Below, piece by piece: positions 7,935 through 14,724 of a stretch of DNA of 27,542 nt. A program made the position numbers and the translations under genes. Every line of letters begins with the position of its first letter. Position 1 is the first letter of the stretch. The notes below the pieces were generated by a model. It had not been told where the DNA came from and ran no database searches. It was given only the letters and a program-made list of their open reading frames with translations. The stretch lies in contig JAEYVE010000243.1 of assembly GCA_023432025.1 (NCBI GenBank), forward strand, positions 1 through 27,542, in the 5' to 3' direction. The DNA is from Pseudomonadota bacterium (GTDB taxonomy: Bacteria; Myxococcota_A; Polyangia; Polyangiales; Polyangiaceae).

Positions 7935-8548
7935 GCCGCGAGCCGTTCGTGTCCAAGACACGGCCGGCGCCCTCGTTGACCGTTCCTTCGCGCGTCAGCG
8001 TGCGTCGGCGCCCCCCGGAGACGGCGCGCCTGGTCCTCACTCCCATCGAGAGCCCGGACGCGCCCGAGCTCTGGGACGCCATCGACGGCTCACGCTGGCA
8101 CCTGGAGCGCTGGCTTCCTTGGGTTCCCTACAACTCCACGCTGGAGGCCTGCGAGCGCTACGCGCTCGCCAGCGAGAGCGACTGGGACGCGGGACGCGCC
8201 GCCAGGCTCGCCATTCGCGACCGCAACACGCGCGCGTTCTACGGCGTGGTCGGTCTCGATCACATCGTTCACCTCCACCAGGGCTGCGAGCTCGGCTACT
8301 GGCTGCGGCGTGAGGCGACGGGTCACGGGTACATGGTCGAAGCGGCGCGCGCTTGTGTGAGCTTCGCCTTCGAGCGCATGGGCGTTCACCGCATTCGCTG
8401 CGCGGCGGCGACCGACAACTTCGCGAGCCTCCGGGTCATCGCGCAGCTCGGCTTTCACTTCGAGGGCATCGCGCGCCAGGTCGAGTACGTGGCCTCGCGC
8501 TGGCTCGACCACGCGCTCTTCGCCAAGCTCTCGACGGAACACACGTGA
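7931..8548 (+). CDS. RimJ/RimL-type GNAT N-acetyltransferase
   Basis: A 205-residue protein of the Acetyltransf_3 group, whose members transfer acetyl from acetyl-CoA to protein N-termini or small-molecule amines. After a variable basic N-terminus, it reads RLVLTPIESPDAPELWDAI (strand 1), HLERWLPWVPY, FYGVVGLDHI, then motif A with the CoA-binding loop LGYWLRREATGHGYMVEAA, and the typical end N-x-x-S-L-R-V-I-x-x-L-G-F-x-x-E-G. I place the start at the ATG at 7931, which overlaps the kinase stop (ATGA). The frame upstream of it lies inside the kinase gene. The stop overlaps the next gene in the same way (GTGA). Tight coupling to two signalling kinases suggests it may modify one of them or a shared target, but that is inference. 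Confidence 0.88.
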   Translation: MSREPFVSKTRPAPSLTVPSRVSVRRRPPETARLVLTPIESPDAPELWDAIDGSRWHLERWLPWVPYNSTLEACERYALASESDWDAGRAARLAIRDRNTRAFYGVVGLDHIVHLHQGCELGYWLRREATGHGYMVEAARACVSFAFERMGVHRIRCAAATDNFASLRVIAQLGFHFEGIARQVEYVASRWLDHALFAKLSTEHT

Positions 8549-10053
8549 GCCGGAACGGTAGCAGCGGCGGTCTCGACAAGAGCGGGTCCATTCCTTTTTT
8601 GGTGGTCGCGCCCGCGACGGTGATCTTGCTGGGCCTGGCGGTCACCATCGCCGTGGCGTGGCTCGGCGTACGCGAGCTACGCGAGCAGCGCGCCTACGCC
8701 GCCCAGCAGAGAAGCGATTTGCTCGCAGAGACCCTCGCCGCGCGCCTCGCCGTCTTGCCGCTGGAACAGCACGGCCCCTTCTTGCAGCGGAGCGCACGCC
8801 GTGGCGGGGCGGACTTCGTGCTGCTCGACGAGGCAGAAGGCCGCGTAGTGGAGAGCTCTTGGAGCGCGCCGCGCGGCGCGGACGTCCAGCTGTTTCTTCG
8901 CTCCAACCGCGGAGAGCTCACGACGGACGTGGGGCGTGTGCACTATGCAATCAGCCCGGTGGGCGAGGGCCCACGCGTCGTCGTGGCGCTGGTGGCCGCG
9001 CCCGAGGTGCTGTTCGCAGGAAGCTCCTTGGTGAGCTCCCTGGCGGCCTTTGCCACGCTGCTCGTGGCCGCCGCAGGCTTCGTGGCTTGGGCGCTCGCGC
9101 GCGACGTTCACGGTGACGTGATGTTCGTGCGCACGCGCATCGTGGACCTGGCCAAGGAAAACACCGTCCTCGAAGGTGAGCCCATCCCGGTCCGCACCAT
9201 CGACCAAGTGGGCCGCCTGACGTCTTCGTTCAACGTGCTCCTCGAGCGCTTCGAGGCGGCCGAGCGCGCGTACCGGCAGGACTTGTCCGGCGCCAACGCC
9301 TTCGACCGCGACCGCAGCGAGTTCTTGGCCGCTCTCAGCCACGAGCTACGCACGCCGCTGAACGCCATTCTGGGCTTTACGGACGTCTTGCTCAGCGAGG
9401 TGGACGGACCGCTGTCCGACGAGGCGCGCGAAAACCTCGTCATCGTGCGGGCCAGCGGCGATCACCTCCGCTCTCTGATCGACGACATTTTGGCGCTCAG
9501 CGCCATCGAGTCGGGTGAGCTGCGCCTCAGCCGAGAAATGGCGGACGTGGCCGCCATCGCGCGCAACGTCGTCGCGGAATCGCGCGTGACCGCCAATCAA
9601 AAAGGGCTCGAGCTCGAGCTCGACGCACCCGCGGTCCCGGTCAACGCTTACGTCGACGCGCGGCGCGTGCGCCAGGTGCTCGGCAACGTGGTGAGCAACG
9701 CCATCAAGTTCACGCGGGAAGGCCACGTGCGCTTGTCGCTGGTAGAGCAGCCCGATCACGTCGTGTTCGTCGTCTCGGACACGGGCCCCGGCATCGCGCG
9801 CGAAGCCCTGAGCCGCATCTTCGACGAGTACCAGCAGAGCGGAAGCGCCAGCGCCCAGCGCAGCGGCACCGGCCTCGGCCTCGCCATCACGCGGCGCCTC
9901 GTGCAAATGCACGGCGGCAACGTGCGCGTCGAGAGCGAGCTGGGCCAAGGGGCGCGGTTCTTCATCACCCTCCCACGCCAGAGCGCGCACGACTCCCCGT
10001 CTCCCCCCCTCCGCGTGCGAGCGAAGAATCCTCCCCTGGTTCGCGAGAGCTGA
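8545..10053 (+). CDS. Membrane sensor histidine kinase (HAMP-HisKA-HATPase)
   Basis: A 502-residue sensor kinase starting at a GTG that overlaps the preceding stop (GTGA). It has a membrane helix at about 17-43, a periplasmic segment of about 115 residues with no recognised domain, a second helix at about 160-187 and a HAMP-like linker (about 188-245). The dimerisation/phosphoacceptor helix FLAALSHELRTPLNAILGF carries His266. The ATPase domain has an N-box (VVSNAIKF), DTGPGIA, a GTGLGLAI G2 box and the terminal GARFFITLP. All catalytic motifs are intact. No response-regulator gene adjoins it, so it is an orphan kinase or works with the coupled Ser/Thr kinase and acetyltransferase. The only receiver in the window is the distant receiver-EAL protein at 21291. 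Confidence 0.93.
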   Translation: MSRNGSSGGLDKSGSIPFLVVAPATVILLGLAVTIAVAWLGVRELREQRAYAAQQRSDLLAETLAARLAVLPLEQHGPFLQRSARRGGADFVLLDEAEGRVVESSWSAPRGADVQLFLRSNRGELTTDVGRVHYAISPVGEGPRVVVALVAAPEVLFAGSSLVSSLAAFATLLVAAAGFVAWALARDVHGDVMFVRTRIVDLAKENTVLEGEPIPVRTIDQVGRLTSSFNVLLERFEAAERAYRQDLSGANAFDRDRSEFLAALSHELRTPLNAILGFTDVLLSEVDGPLSDEARENLVIVRASGDHLRSLIDDILALSAIESGELRLSREMADVAAIARNVVAESRVTANQKGLELELDAPAVPVNAYVDARRVRQVLGNVVSNAIKFTREGHVRLSLVEQPDHVVFVVSDTGPGIAREALSRIFDEYQQSGSASAQRSGTGLGLAITRRLVQMHGGNVRVESELGQGARFFITLPRQSAHDSPSPPLRVRAKNPPLVRES

Positions 10054-10111
10054 GGCGCCCGCCCGCGCACGGTTTCGGCCTCCACGGCCTTTGCTGTAAG
10101 GTCCGCCTCCC

Positions 10112-11176
10112 ATGGCCAAAGCGAGCGCCACGCCCCCCGATGCCGAGCGGCTCGTCAGCGCTGGCACTCGAGACGAAGACCAGCGCTTCGATCGCATCTT
10201 CCGTCCCGGCAGCCTCGACGACTTCGTGGGGCAGCAAAAGCACAAGGACAACCTACGCGTCTTCGTGAAGGCTGCTCTGAAGCGCGGCGATCCTTTGGAT
10301 CACATTCTCTTGTGCGGTCCGCCCGGCCTCGGCAAGACGACGCTCGCGTACATATTGGCCAACGAAATGGGCGTGAACCTCCACTTGTCGAGCGGCCCCG
10401 CCATCGAGCACAAAGGCGTGCTCACGGGCCTCCTCACGCGGCTCGAAAAGAACGACGTCCTCTTCATCGACGAAATTCACCGCATGAGCGCGCCCGTGGA
10501 AGAGGCGCTCTACCCCGCCATCGAGGATTTTCGCATCGACGTCATGATGGGCGACGGCGCGTTCGCGGAGAGCATCCCGCTCGATCTGAAGCCGTTCACG
10601 CTGGTGGGGGCCACAACGCGCACGGGGCTGCTCACCAAGCCGTTGCAGGAGCGCTTCGGCGTCACGCTGCGCCTCGACTTTTATCCGCCCGAAGACCTCG
10701 CCAAAATCGTACGGCGAAGCGCGACGCTTTTGGGCGCACCGTGCGACGAAGCCGCGGCCTTGGCCTTGGCGAAACGTTCTCGCGGAACGCCGCGCGTCGC
10801 CAACCGCTTGGTGCGCCGGGTGCGGGATTTCGCGGACGTTCACGGCGAGGGAAAAATGGACGCCGCCATCGTGGAGTTGACGTGCGAGCGGCTCGAGGTG
10901 GATCACGCCGGCTTGGACATGATGGATCGCCGTCTCCTCGGCGTGCTCATCGAGCACTACGAAGGCGGCCCCGTGGGCGTAGAAACGCTCGCTGCCGCGT
11001 TGGCGGAGCCGCGCGACACCATCGAGGACGTGTACGAGCCGTACCTCTTGCAACAGGGCTACTTGGGGCGCACCCCGCGCGGCCGCATCGCCACCAAAAA
11101 GGCTTACGAGCACCTGCGTGTGCCTCTGCCGCGCGCGCGCTCGGGGGGCGACGACGGACAAGGTCGCTTGTTCTGA
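10112..11176 (+). CDS. ruvB: Holliday junction branch-migration ATPase RuvB
   Basis: A 354-residue AAA+ motor that drives branch migration with RuvA during recombinational repair. Order of motifs: FRPGSLDDFVGQQKHKDNL, Walker A GPPGLGKTT (Lys75), Walker B LFIDEIHRM (Asp120, Glu121), EEALYPAIEDF, sensor-1 GATTRTGLL, then the winged-helix domain with GVLIEHYEGGPVG, EPRDTIEDVYEPYLLQQGYL and RTPRGR. Length is typical (335-350 plus a short N-terminal extension). A TAAGG lies about 10 nt before the ATG. It is 58 nt downstream of the histidine kinase, so it may be co-transcribed with the signalling genes, although the function is unrelated. ruvA and ruvC are not in the window. Confidence 0.97.
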   Translation: MAKASATPPDAERLVSAGTRDEDQRFDRIFRPGSLDDFVGQQKHKDNLRVFVKAALKRGDPLDHILLCGPPGLGKTTLAYILANEMGVNLHLSSGPAIEHKGVLTGLLTRLEKNDVLFIDEIHRMSAPVEEALYPAIEDFRIDVMMGDGAFAESIPLDLKPFTLVGATTRTGLLTKPLQERFGVTLRLDFYPPEDLAKIVRRSATLLGAPCDEAAALALAKRSRGTPRVANRLVRRVRDFADVHGEGKMDAAIVELTCERLEVDHAGLDMMDRRLLGVLIEHYEGGPVGVETLAAALAEPRDTIEDVYEPYLLQQGYLGRTPRGRIATKKAYEHLRVPLPRARSGGDDGQGRLF

Positions 11177-11246
11177 ACGAGCGGGGCATCGCGCGGTTCC
11201 GTCGAGAGGGGCGCGCGCACCGGCGAAGCACGACGTACGAAAAAAT

Positions 11247-11275
11247 GCGCCCCGGGGGCTCAGGTCCCGGGGCGC
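11247..11275 (-). terminator. Strong hairpin with U-tract on the minus strand, downstream of ruvB
   Basis: GCGCCCCGGG (11247-11256) pairs perfectly with CCCGGGGCGC (11266-11275) around a 9-nt loop. The run of A just before it (11240-11245) makes a T6 tract after the stem on the minus strand. It therefore looks like a classical intrinsic terminator for minus-strand transcription. On the plus strand it may still end the ruvB transcript, since it lies 70 nt after the stop, but no U-tract follows there. Confidence 0.6.
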
Positions 11276-11582
11276 TACCTTGCGACACGATCGGTGTTGA
11301 GCCGACCATCGAGGGCCCCTTCGTCTTAACTCGCACCGTGTTTCTCGGCGGTGTCCGCGAGCGCTCGTCGAACGCACGACCCCAAGGCGGACACTCGGCC
11401 GCACCTCCGGGCGCGGGGGCGCGTTTCCTTGGGTGCACCGCGACTTGCTCGTGCGCGTGGACGTCCTCCTTACGGGAGTGGGCCCACGACGCGCGAGGCG
11501 GACGCGCGGGAGCGACCGCACGACGCAGCGCGTCGACGACGAAAAACCCGACCACGGCTGGCCCAAGCGAGCCAATTTCCCA

Positions 11583-11600
11583 GAAAGTGCGCGAACTTTC
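11583..11600. promoter_or_regulatory. Inverted repeat upstream of the membrane-protein gene
   Basis: GAAAGT-GCGCGA-ACTTTC has perfect 6-bp arms, with the nearest end 72 nt upstream of the ATG at 11673. Its AT-rich arms stand out from the surrounding sequence. It could be a repressor or activator site; no known regulator was recognised. Confidence 0.3.
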
Positions 11601-11672
11601 GCCAACTCCGTCGGAAAACCCCCGCTCCCGGGGCTCGGTGGGACGGCGGTGCTGTAGGATGCGCCCGCCGAC

Positions 11673-13427
11673 ATGAGGATCCGTGCCACCGCCTCCGCCA
11701 CCACGCAGAGCAACGCCGTGGGCGCCGTCGAGCTCGAATGCACGGCGCACGGACTCGTCGTGGGTTTGTTCGGCGTGGGCTCGTTCTCGGAGGGTTACGC
11801 GCCGGGCGCGCTCGCCAGCGGCACTCAGCTCGTGGTGCCGTGGGAGCGCGTCAAGACGGCGCGCGCCGAAGGGGACCAGCTGTATCTGGAGCTCGACGTT
11901 CCTTCCCTGCCTCACGATCGACTCACGCTGACGCGTTTCTCCACCGGCAACGACGTGCACGCACGCGAGCTCGTCAAGCAGCGTCGCATTCTGTCGCTCG
12001 GGGCGCTCGGCCTCGGCACCGTGAGCAGCTTGGTGGCCGCCGCCGTGGTGCCGCGCGTGTCGCCGGGCACGACGGCGGCGTTGTCGCTCGGCGCTGGCGC
12101 CCTCTCGGCGCTGGGAGTCTTGGCCGTGGGCTTCGCCATCGATCGCCGCTTGGTCGGCACCAGCGTGCCCGAGGACTCCGTTCGGCAGGCGTTCTTGGCA
12201 GAGCTGGAAGGCTATTTGCCGAGCCTCGTGCGGAGCCCGACGGCGCCTCTCGCGCCCGCACAAAAGCGCCCGCTGCCGAACCTGGCCGGCGTTTTGCCGC
12301 GCACCGTGGCCGCCATCGCCATCACGCTGAGCGCCGGCATCGTCACGGCGCTGCTCGGTTTCCGACATCTCCTCGCTCCAACGTCCAACGAAGCGCGCTC
12401 GCTGCGCGCCATCACGGCTCCCTTCGAGGAATCGCCGCAAGCGGAGCTCGGGCCGGCGGGCGGTATTCAGCCGCTCGGCGCGCCGAGCGTCGCTGCGGCG
12501 GAAGCCGAGTCGGTCGCCGGAGCCACCACGCCGGCCCAGCCGCCCAGCCCCGCGGCGCTCGCCAGCGACATGACGACTGCGGCGCGCTGCGTGTGTGAAC
12601 GCGCTGCCTCGCCGCTGTGGAACGAGCCCATCCCCACGTTGTCCGTTCTTTTGATCGACGAGCGCAAGGTTCAACGAAAGAACCACGTACGCACACAGCT
12701 GGAGGTGGCCGTGGTGAACAACGGCCGCGAGCCCCTCGAGGAAATCACAGTGCACGTGAGCTTCTTCGAAGGCCAGGGCAAACAGCGCGAGCTCACCAAG
12801 GTGCAGCCGCTGTACTTCGAAGGCCCGCTAGGGCCTGGTCGTGCCATCAAGTGGCGCACGGAAGCGCGCGGCACCGAGTGGGTCATCGAGCCGCCCGCGC
12901 TCGGCGAAATCAACCCTGACGGCGAAGGTACGGCTCCTGCCGCCCTGTTCCGCGAGCTCTTGTCCGCGAAGAACCGCCCTGTGCGGCTCCACGCGGCGCG
13001 CATGCTCGCGTTCCTCGGCGATCCCGAGGCGCAAAAGGCAACGCTGCAGCTGAAGGACGCGCTCCGCTCGGCCGAGGCGCCGTACCTGCGCCGGCTGCTG
13101 GACGCGCTCGCCGAAGTTCGCGTGTGTGATCTCAGCGTCACCGGCAGCGGCTCCGAACGCCGTGTGGAGGCGTGCGTGTACAACGCCACCGACACGGACC
13201 GAGATCAGCTCGGCGTGCAGCTCTTCGCGCTGGACCGCCCGATCGCCGTGAGCCGCCCGCTCGAGCAGCCGCCCACGATTCTCGGCGACAAGAAATGGCC
13301 TTTGCCTACGGCCCTGCCCGCGCAGTCGGGCGTCACGGTGCGCGTGCCCGTCAATCTCGAGGCCATCGGAGCTCAGAGCGCCGGCGCCTTCGAGATGAGC
13401 GCGAATCGGTTCGATCTGCTGGATTGA
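11673..13427 (+). CDS. Unrecognised membrane protein with possible HEAT-like segment
   Basis: A 584-residue protein that I cannot assign to a named family. Residues 1-100 are beta-rich with no signal peptide (HGLVVGLFGVG, TQLVVPWERVKTARAEGDQLYLEL), possibly a PH/GRAM-like cytoplasmic domain. Two hydrophobic helices follow (about 106-124 and 133-153), then a soluble stretch ending in a Pro/Leu segment, a third helix (about 211-231) and an Ala/Pro-rich linker. The C-terminal part (about 300-584) has CVCERA, an Ig-like beta region (QLEVAVVNNGREPLEEITVHVSFFEG), a helical stretch at about 422-484 resembling HEAT repeats (VRLHAARMLAFLGDPEAQ) and a second beta region. It resembles an envelope scaffold or sensor, but that is a guess. 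A TAGGA lies 12 nt before the ATG. It faces the AKR gene convergently. Confidence 0.75.
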   Translation: MRIRATASATTQSNAVGAVELECTAHGLVVGLFGVGSFSEGYAPGALASGTQLVVPWERVKTARAEGDQLYLELDVPSLPHDRLTLTRFSTGNDVHARELVKQRRILSLGALGLGTVSSLVAAAVVPRVSPGTTAALSLGAGALSALGVLAVGFAIDRRLVGTSVPEDSVRQAFLAELEGYLPSLVRSPTAPLAPAQKRPLPNLAGVLPRTVAAIAITLSAGIVTALLGFRHLLAPTSNEARSLRAITAPFEESPQAELGPAGGIQPLGAPSVAAAEAESVAGATTPAQPPSPAALASDMTTAARCVCERAASPLWNEPIPTLSVLLIDERKVQRKNHVRTQLEVAVVNNGREPLEEITVHVSFFEGQGKQRELTKVQPLYFEGPLGPGRAIKWRTEARGTEWVIEPPALGEINPDGEGTAPAALFRELLSAKNRPVRLHAARMLAFLGDPEAQKATLQLKDALRSAEAPYLRRLLDALAEVRVCDLSVTGSGSERRVEACVYNATDTDRDQLGVQLFALDRPIAVSRPLEQPPTILGDKKWPLPTALPAQSGVTVRVPVNLEAIGAQSAGAFEMSANRFDLLD

Positions 13428-13494
13428 GCTCATCTGAACGGCAACGAGAACCGCACTGGGCGCGACGGGGGCCGGTGCGTGACGGACCAGCGAA

Positions 13495-13515
13495 CGGGCC
13501 CCGCTGCAGGGCCCG
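13495..13515. terminator. Hairpin between convergent genes
   Basis: CGGGCCC (13495-13501) pairs with GGGCCCG (13509-13515) around a 7-nt loop, midway between the membrane-protein stop (13427) and the AKR stop (13528). It has no U-tract and is a plausible bidirectional terminator of the GC-rich type. Confidence 0.45.
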
Positions 13516-13527
13516 ACGACGCCGAGC

Positions 13528-14724
13528 TCAGTCCTGCTTCTTGGGCTTGAAGAGCTCGCGGTGCGTCTCGGCGAGCAGCTCCCGCAGCGGAATTCCGTCC
13601 GGCACGCGTGAATAGTCCACGCGATCCAGCGCTTCATCCGTAGCGAACACGCCGGGGAACCAGTGATCTTTGGCCTCGAGCATGTTGTAGCGATACTCGC
13701 CGAAGGCGCGCATGTCGTAACACCGCAGCATCCGCCGGTAGCGCAGCACTTCCGGAATGTTGATGCCGCTCGGATCTCCCTCGAGATCGTAACCTTCGTA
13801 GTTCGCGAAGCGATCCACGGCCTTGCGTGCGTCGAGGCGCGCTTCGACCTCCAGATCATGCTCGGACGGCGGAATGGTCACGGGGAAAATGCCGCGCATT
13901 TCGTCGAAATGCGCGTCCTGTGTCATGCCGAAGCTCAGCGTGTGCACGTGCGGCGTCTTCAAGCAAAACCGCGCGTTCCACTGGAGAGGCGTGAGCGGCG
14001 CCGTAACGTCGCGCAAGAGGGGCGGCGCCTCGAACAAGCGGCCCCCCTTGTCGTTCGGCGAAATGATGAACACGCCCATGTCGCGCGCCGCTGCAAGCTG
14101 CACCACGGCCCAGTTGCGCTGAAAAAAGTAGTAGTAGTGCAGGTTGACGAAGTCGAAGAGGCCGGTCTCCACCGCCGCGCACATCACCTGCACGGGCGCG
14201 TGTCCGCTGAAGCCGACGTTGCCGATGACGCCTTGCTCTTGGTAGCGGCGGAGCACCTCCACGGGACCGCCGGGTGCGACGGCCGCGCGATACCGCTCGG
14301 CGTTGTTGAGGCCGTGCCAGCCGTACAAGTCGACGTGATCCGTCCGGAGCGCGCGGAGCTGCTCCTCGAGCAGCCGATGCGTTTCGTCCGCCGTCAGGGG
14401 CGCGCCCTTGGTCATCAAGAAGTAGCTCTGCCGCGGCAGAGCGAGCTCCTGGTTCAGGACGATGCCGTAGCAGTGCTCGCTCTTGCCGTAGCCGTACGCC
14501 GTTTCGACGTGATTGATGCCCTCGCAGAGGGCCCTTTGCACGGTGCGCGCGCAGTGCTCGATCATTTCGCGGTGCGGCTCGCTCCGCGGCTGACTCCAGC
14601 CGTCGTGGTAGCGCATGCCGCCGAGCGTGATGACGCTGAGCGCTTTGTTCGTCTTGCCGAAGCGGCGGTACTGCATGGGCGCGAGCTCGCCGCGCCGCTC
14701 GAGCGGAGAAGGTGCCGCGCTCAT
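13528..14724 (-). CDS. Aldo/keto reductase family protein
   Basis: A 398-residue NAD(P)H-dependent oxidoreductase of the AKR fold; substrate unknown. The fold starts at MQYRRFGKTNKALSVITLGGMRY, followed by INHVETAYGYGKSE with the catalytic Tyr79, FLMTKGAP with the Lys, and DLYGWHGLN with the His. The canonical Asp of the tetrad (D-T-A-x-x-Y) appears to be Glu74 here. Later segments (VGFSGHAPVQV, VFIISPNDKGG, LSFGMTQDAHFDE) follow the usual barrel order. About 100 C-terminal residues are extra and rich in Arg/Asp/Tyr; no four-Cys ferredoxin motif is seen, unlike in some relatives. The start ATG at 14724 overlaps the stop of the upstream PilT-like gene (ATGA), implying coupling. A second start, Met17, would give the compact core but lose the overlap. 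Confidence 0.88.
   Translation of the reverse strand: MSAAPSPLERRGELAPMQYRRFGKTNKALSVITLGGMRYHDGWSQPRSEPHREMIEHCARTVQRALCEGINHVETAYGYGKSEHCYGIVLNQELALPRQSYFLMTKGAPLTADETHRLLEEQLRALRTDHVDLYGWHGLNNAERYRAAVAPGGPVEVLRRYQEQGVIGNVGFSGHAPVQVMCAAVETGLFDFVNLHYYYFFQRNWAVVQLAAARDMGVFIISPNDKGGRLFEAPPLLRDVTAPLTPLQWNARFCLKTPHVHTLSFGMTQDAHFDEMRGIFPVTIPPSEHDLEVEARLDARKAVDRFANYEGYDLEGDPSGINIPEVLRYRRMLRCYDMRAFGEYRYNMLEAKDHWFPGVFATDEALDRVDYSRVPDGIPLRELLAETHRELFKPKKQD

Larger units (their letters stand above)
11177..11672. other. Intergenic region between ruvB and the unknown membrane-protein gene
   Basis: 496 bp without a convincing gene. It contains the hairpin at 11247-11275 and an inverted repeat GAAAGT-N6-ACTTTC at 11583-11600, about 70 nt before the next start. 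On the minus strand one frame gives a short hydrophobic segment (AVVGFFVVDAL near 11560-11530), but it has no good start codon or ribosome binding site. Confidence 0.5.

Noticed and set aside
10097..10102. TAAGGT before ruvB and TAGGAT before 11673 as -10 promoter elements
   Set aside because: Both lie 9-12 nt from the start codon with no -35 element; they are better explained as Shine-Dalgarno sequences.
11500..11600. Minus-strand short hydrophobic peptide (VVGFFVVDAL) upstream of the leftward terminator
   Set aside because: Only a GTG within the segment could start it and there is no Shine-Dalgarno; kept only as context for the terminator finding.
10947..12755. 602-codon minus-strand open frame opposite the end of ruvB and the membrane-protein gene
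   Set aside because: It is a shadow of plus-strand coding sequence; the composition is Arg/Ala/Gly-rich and motif-free.
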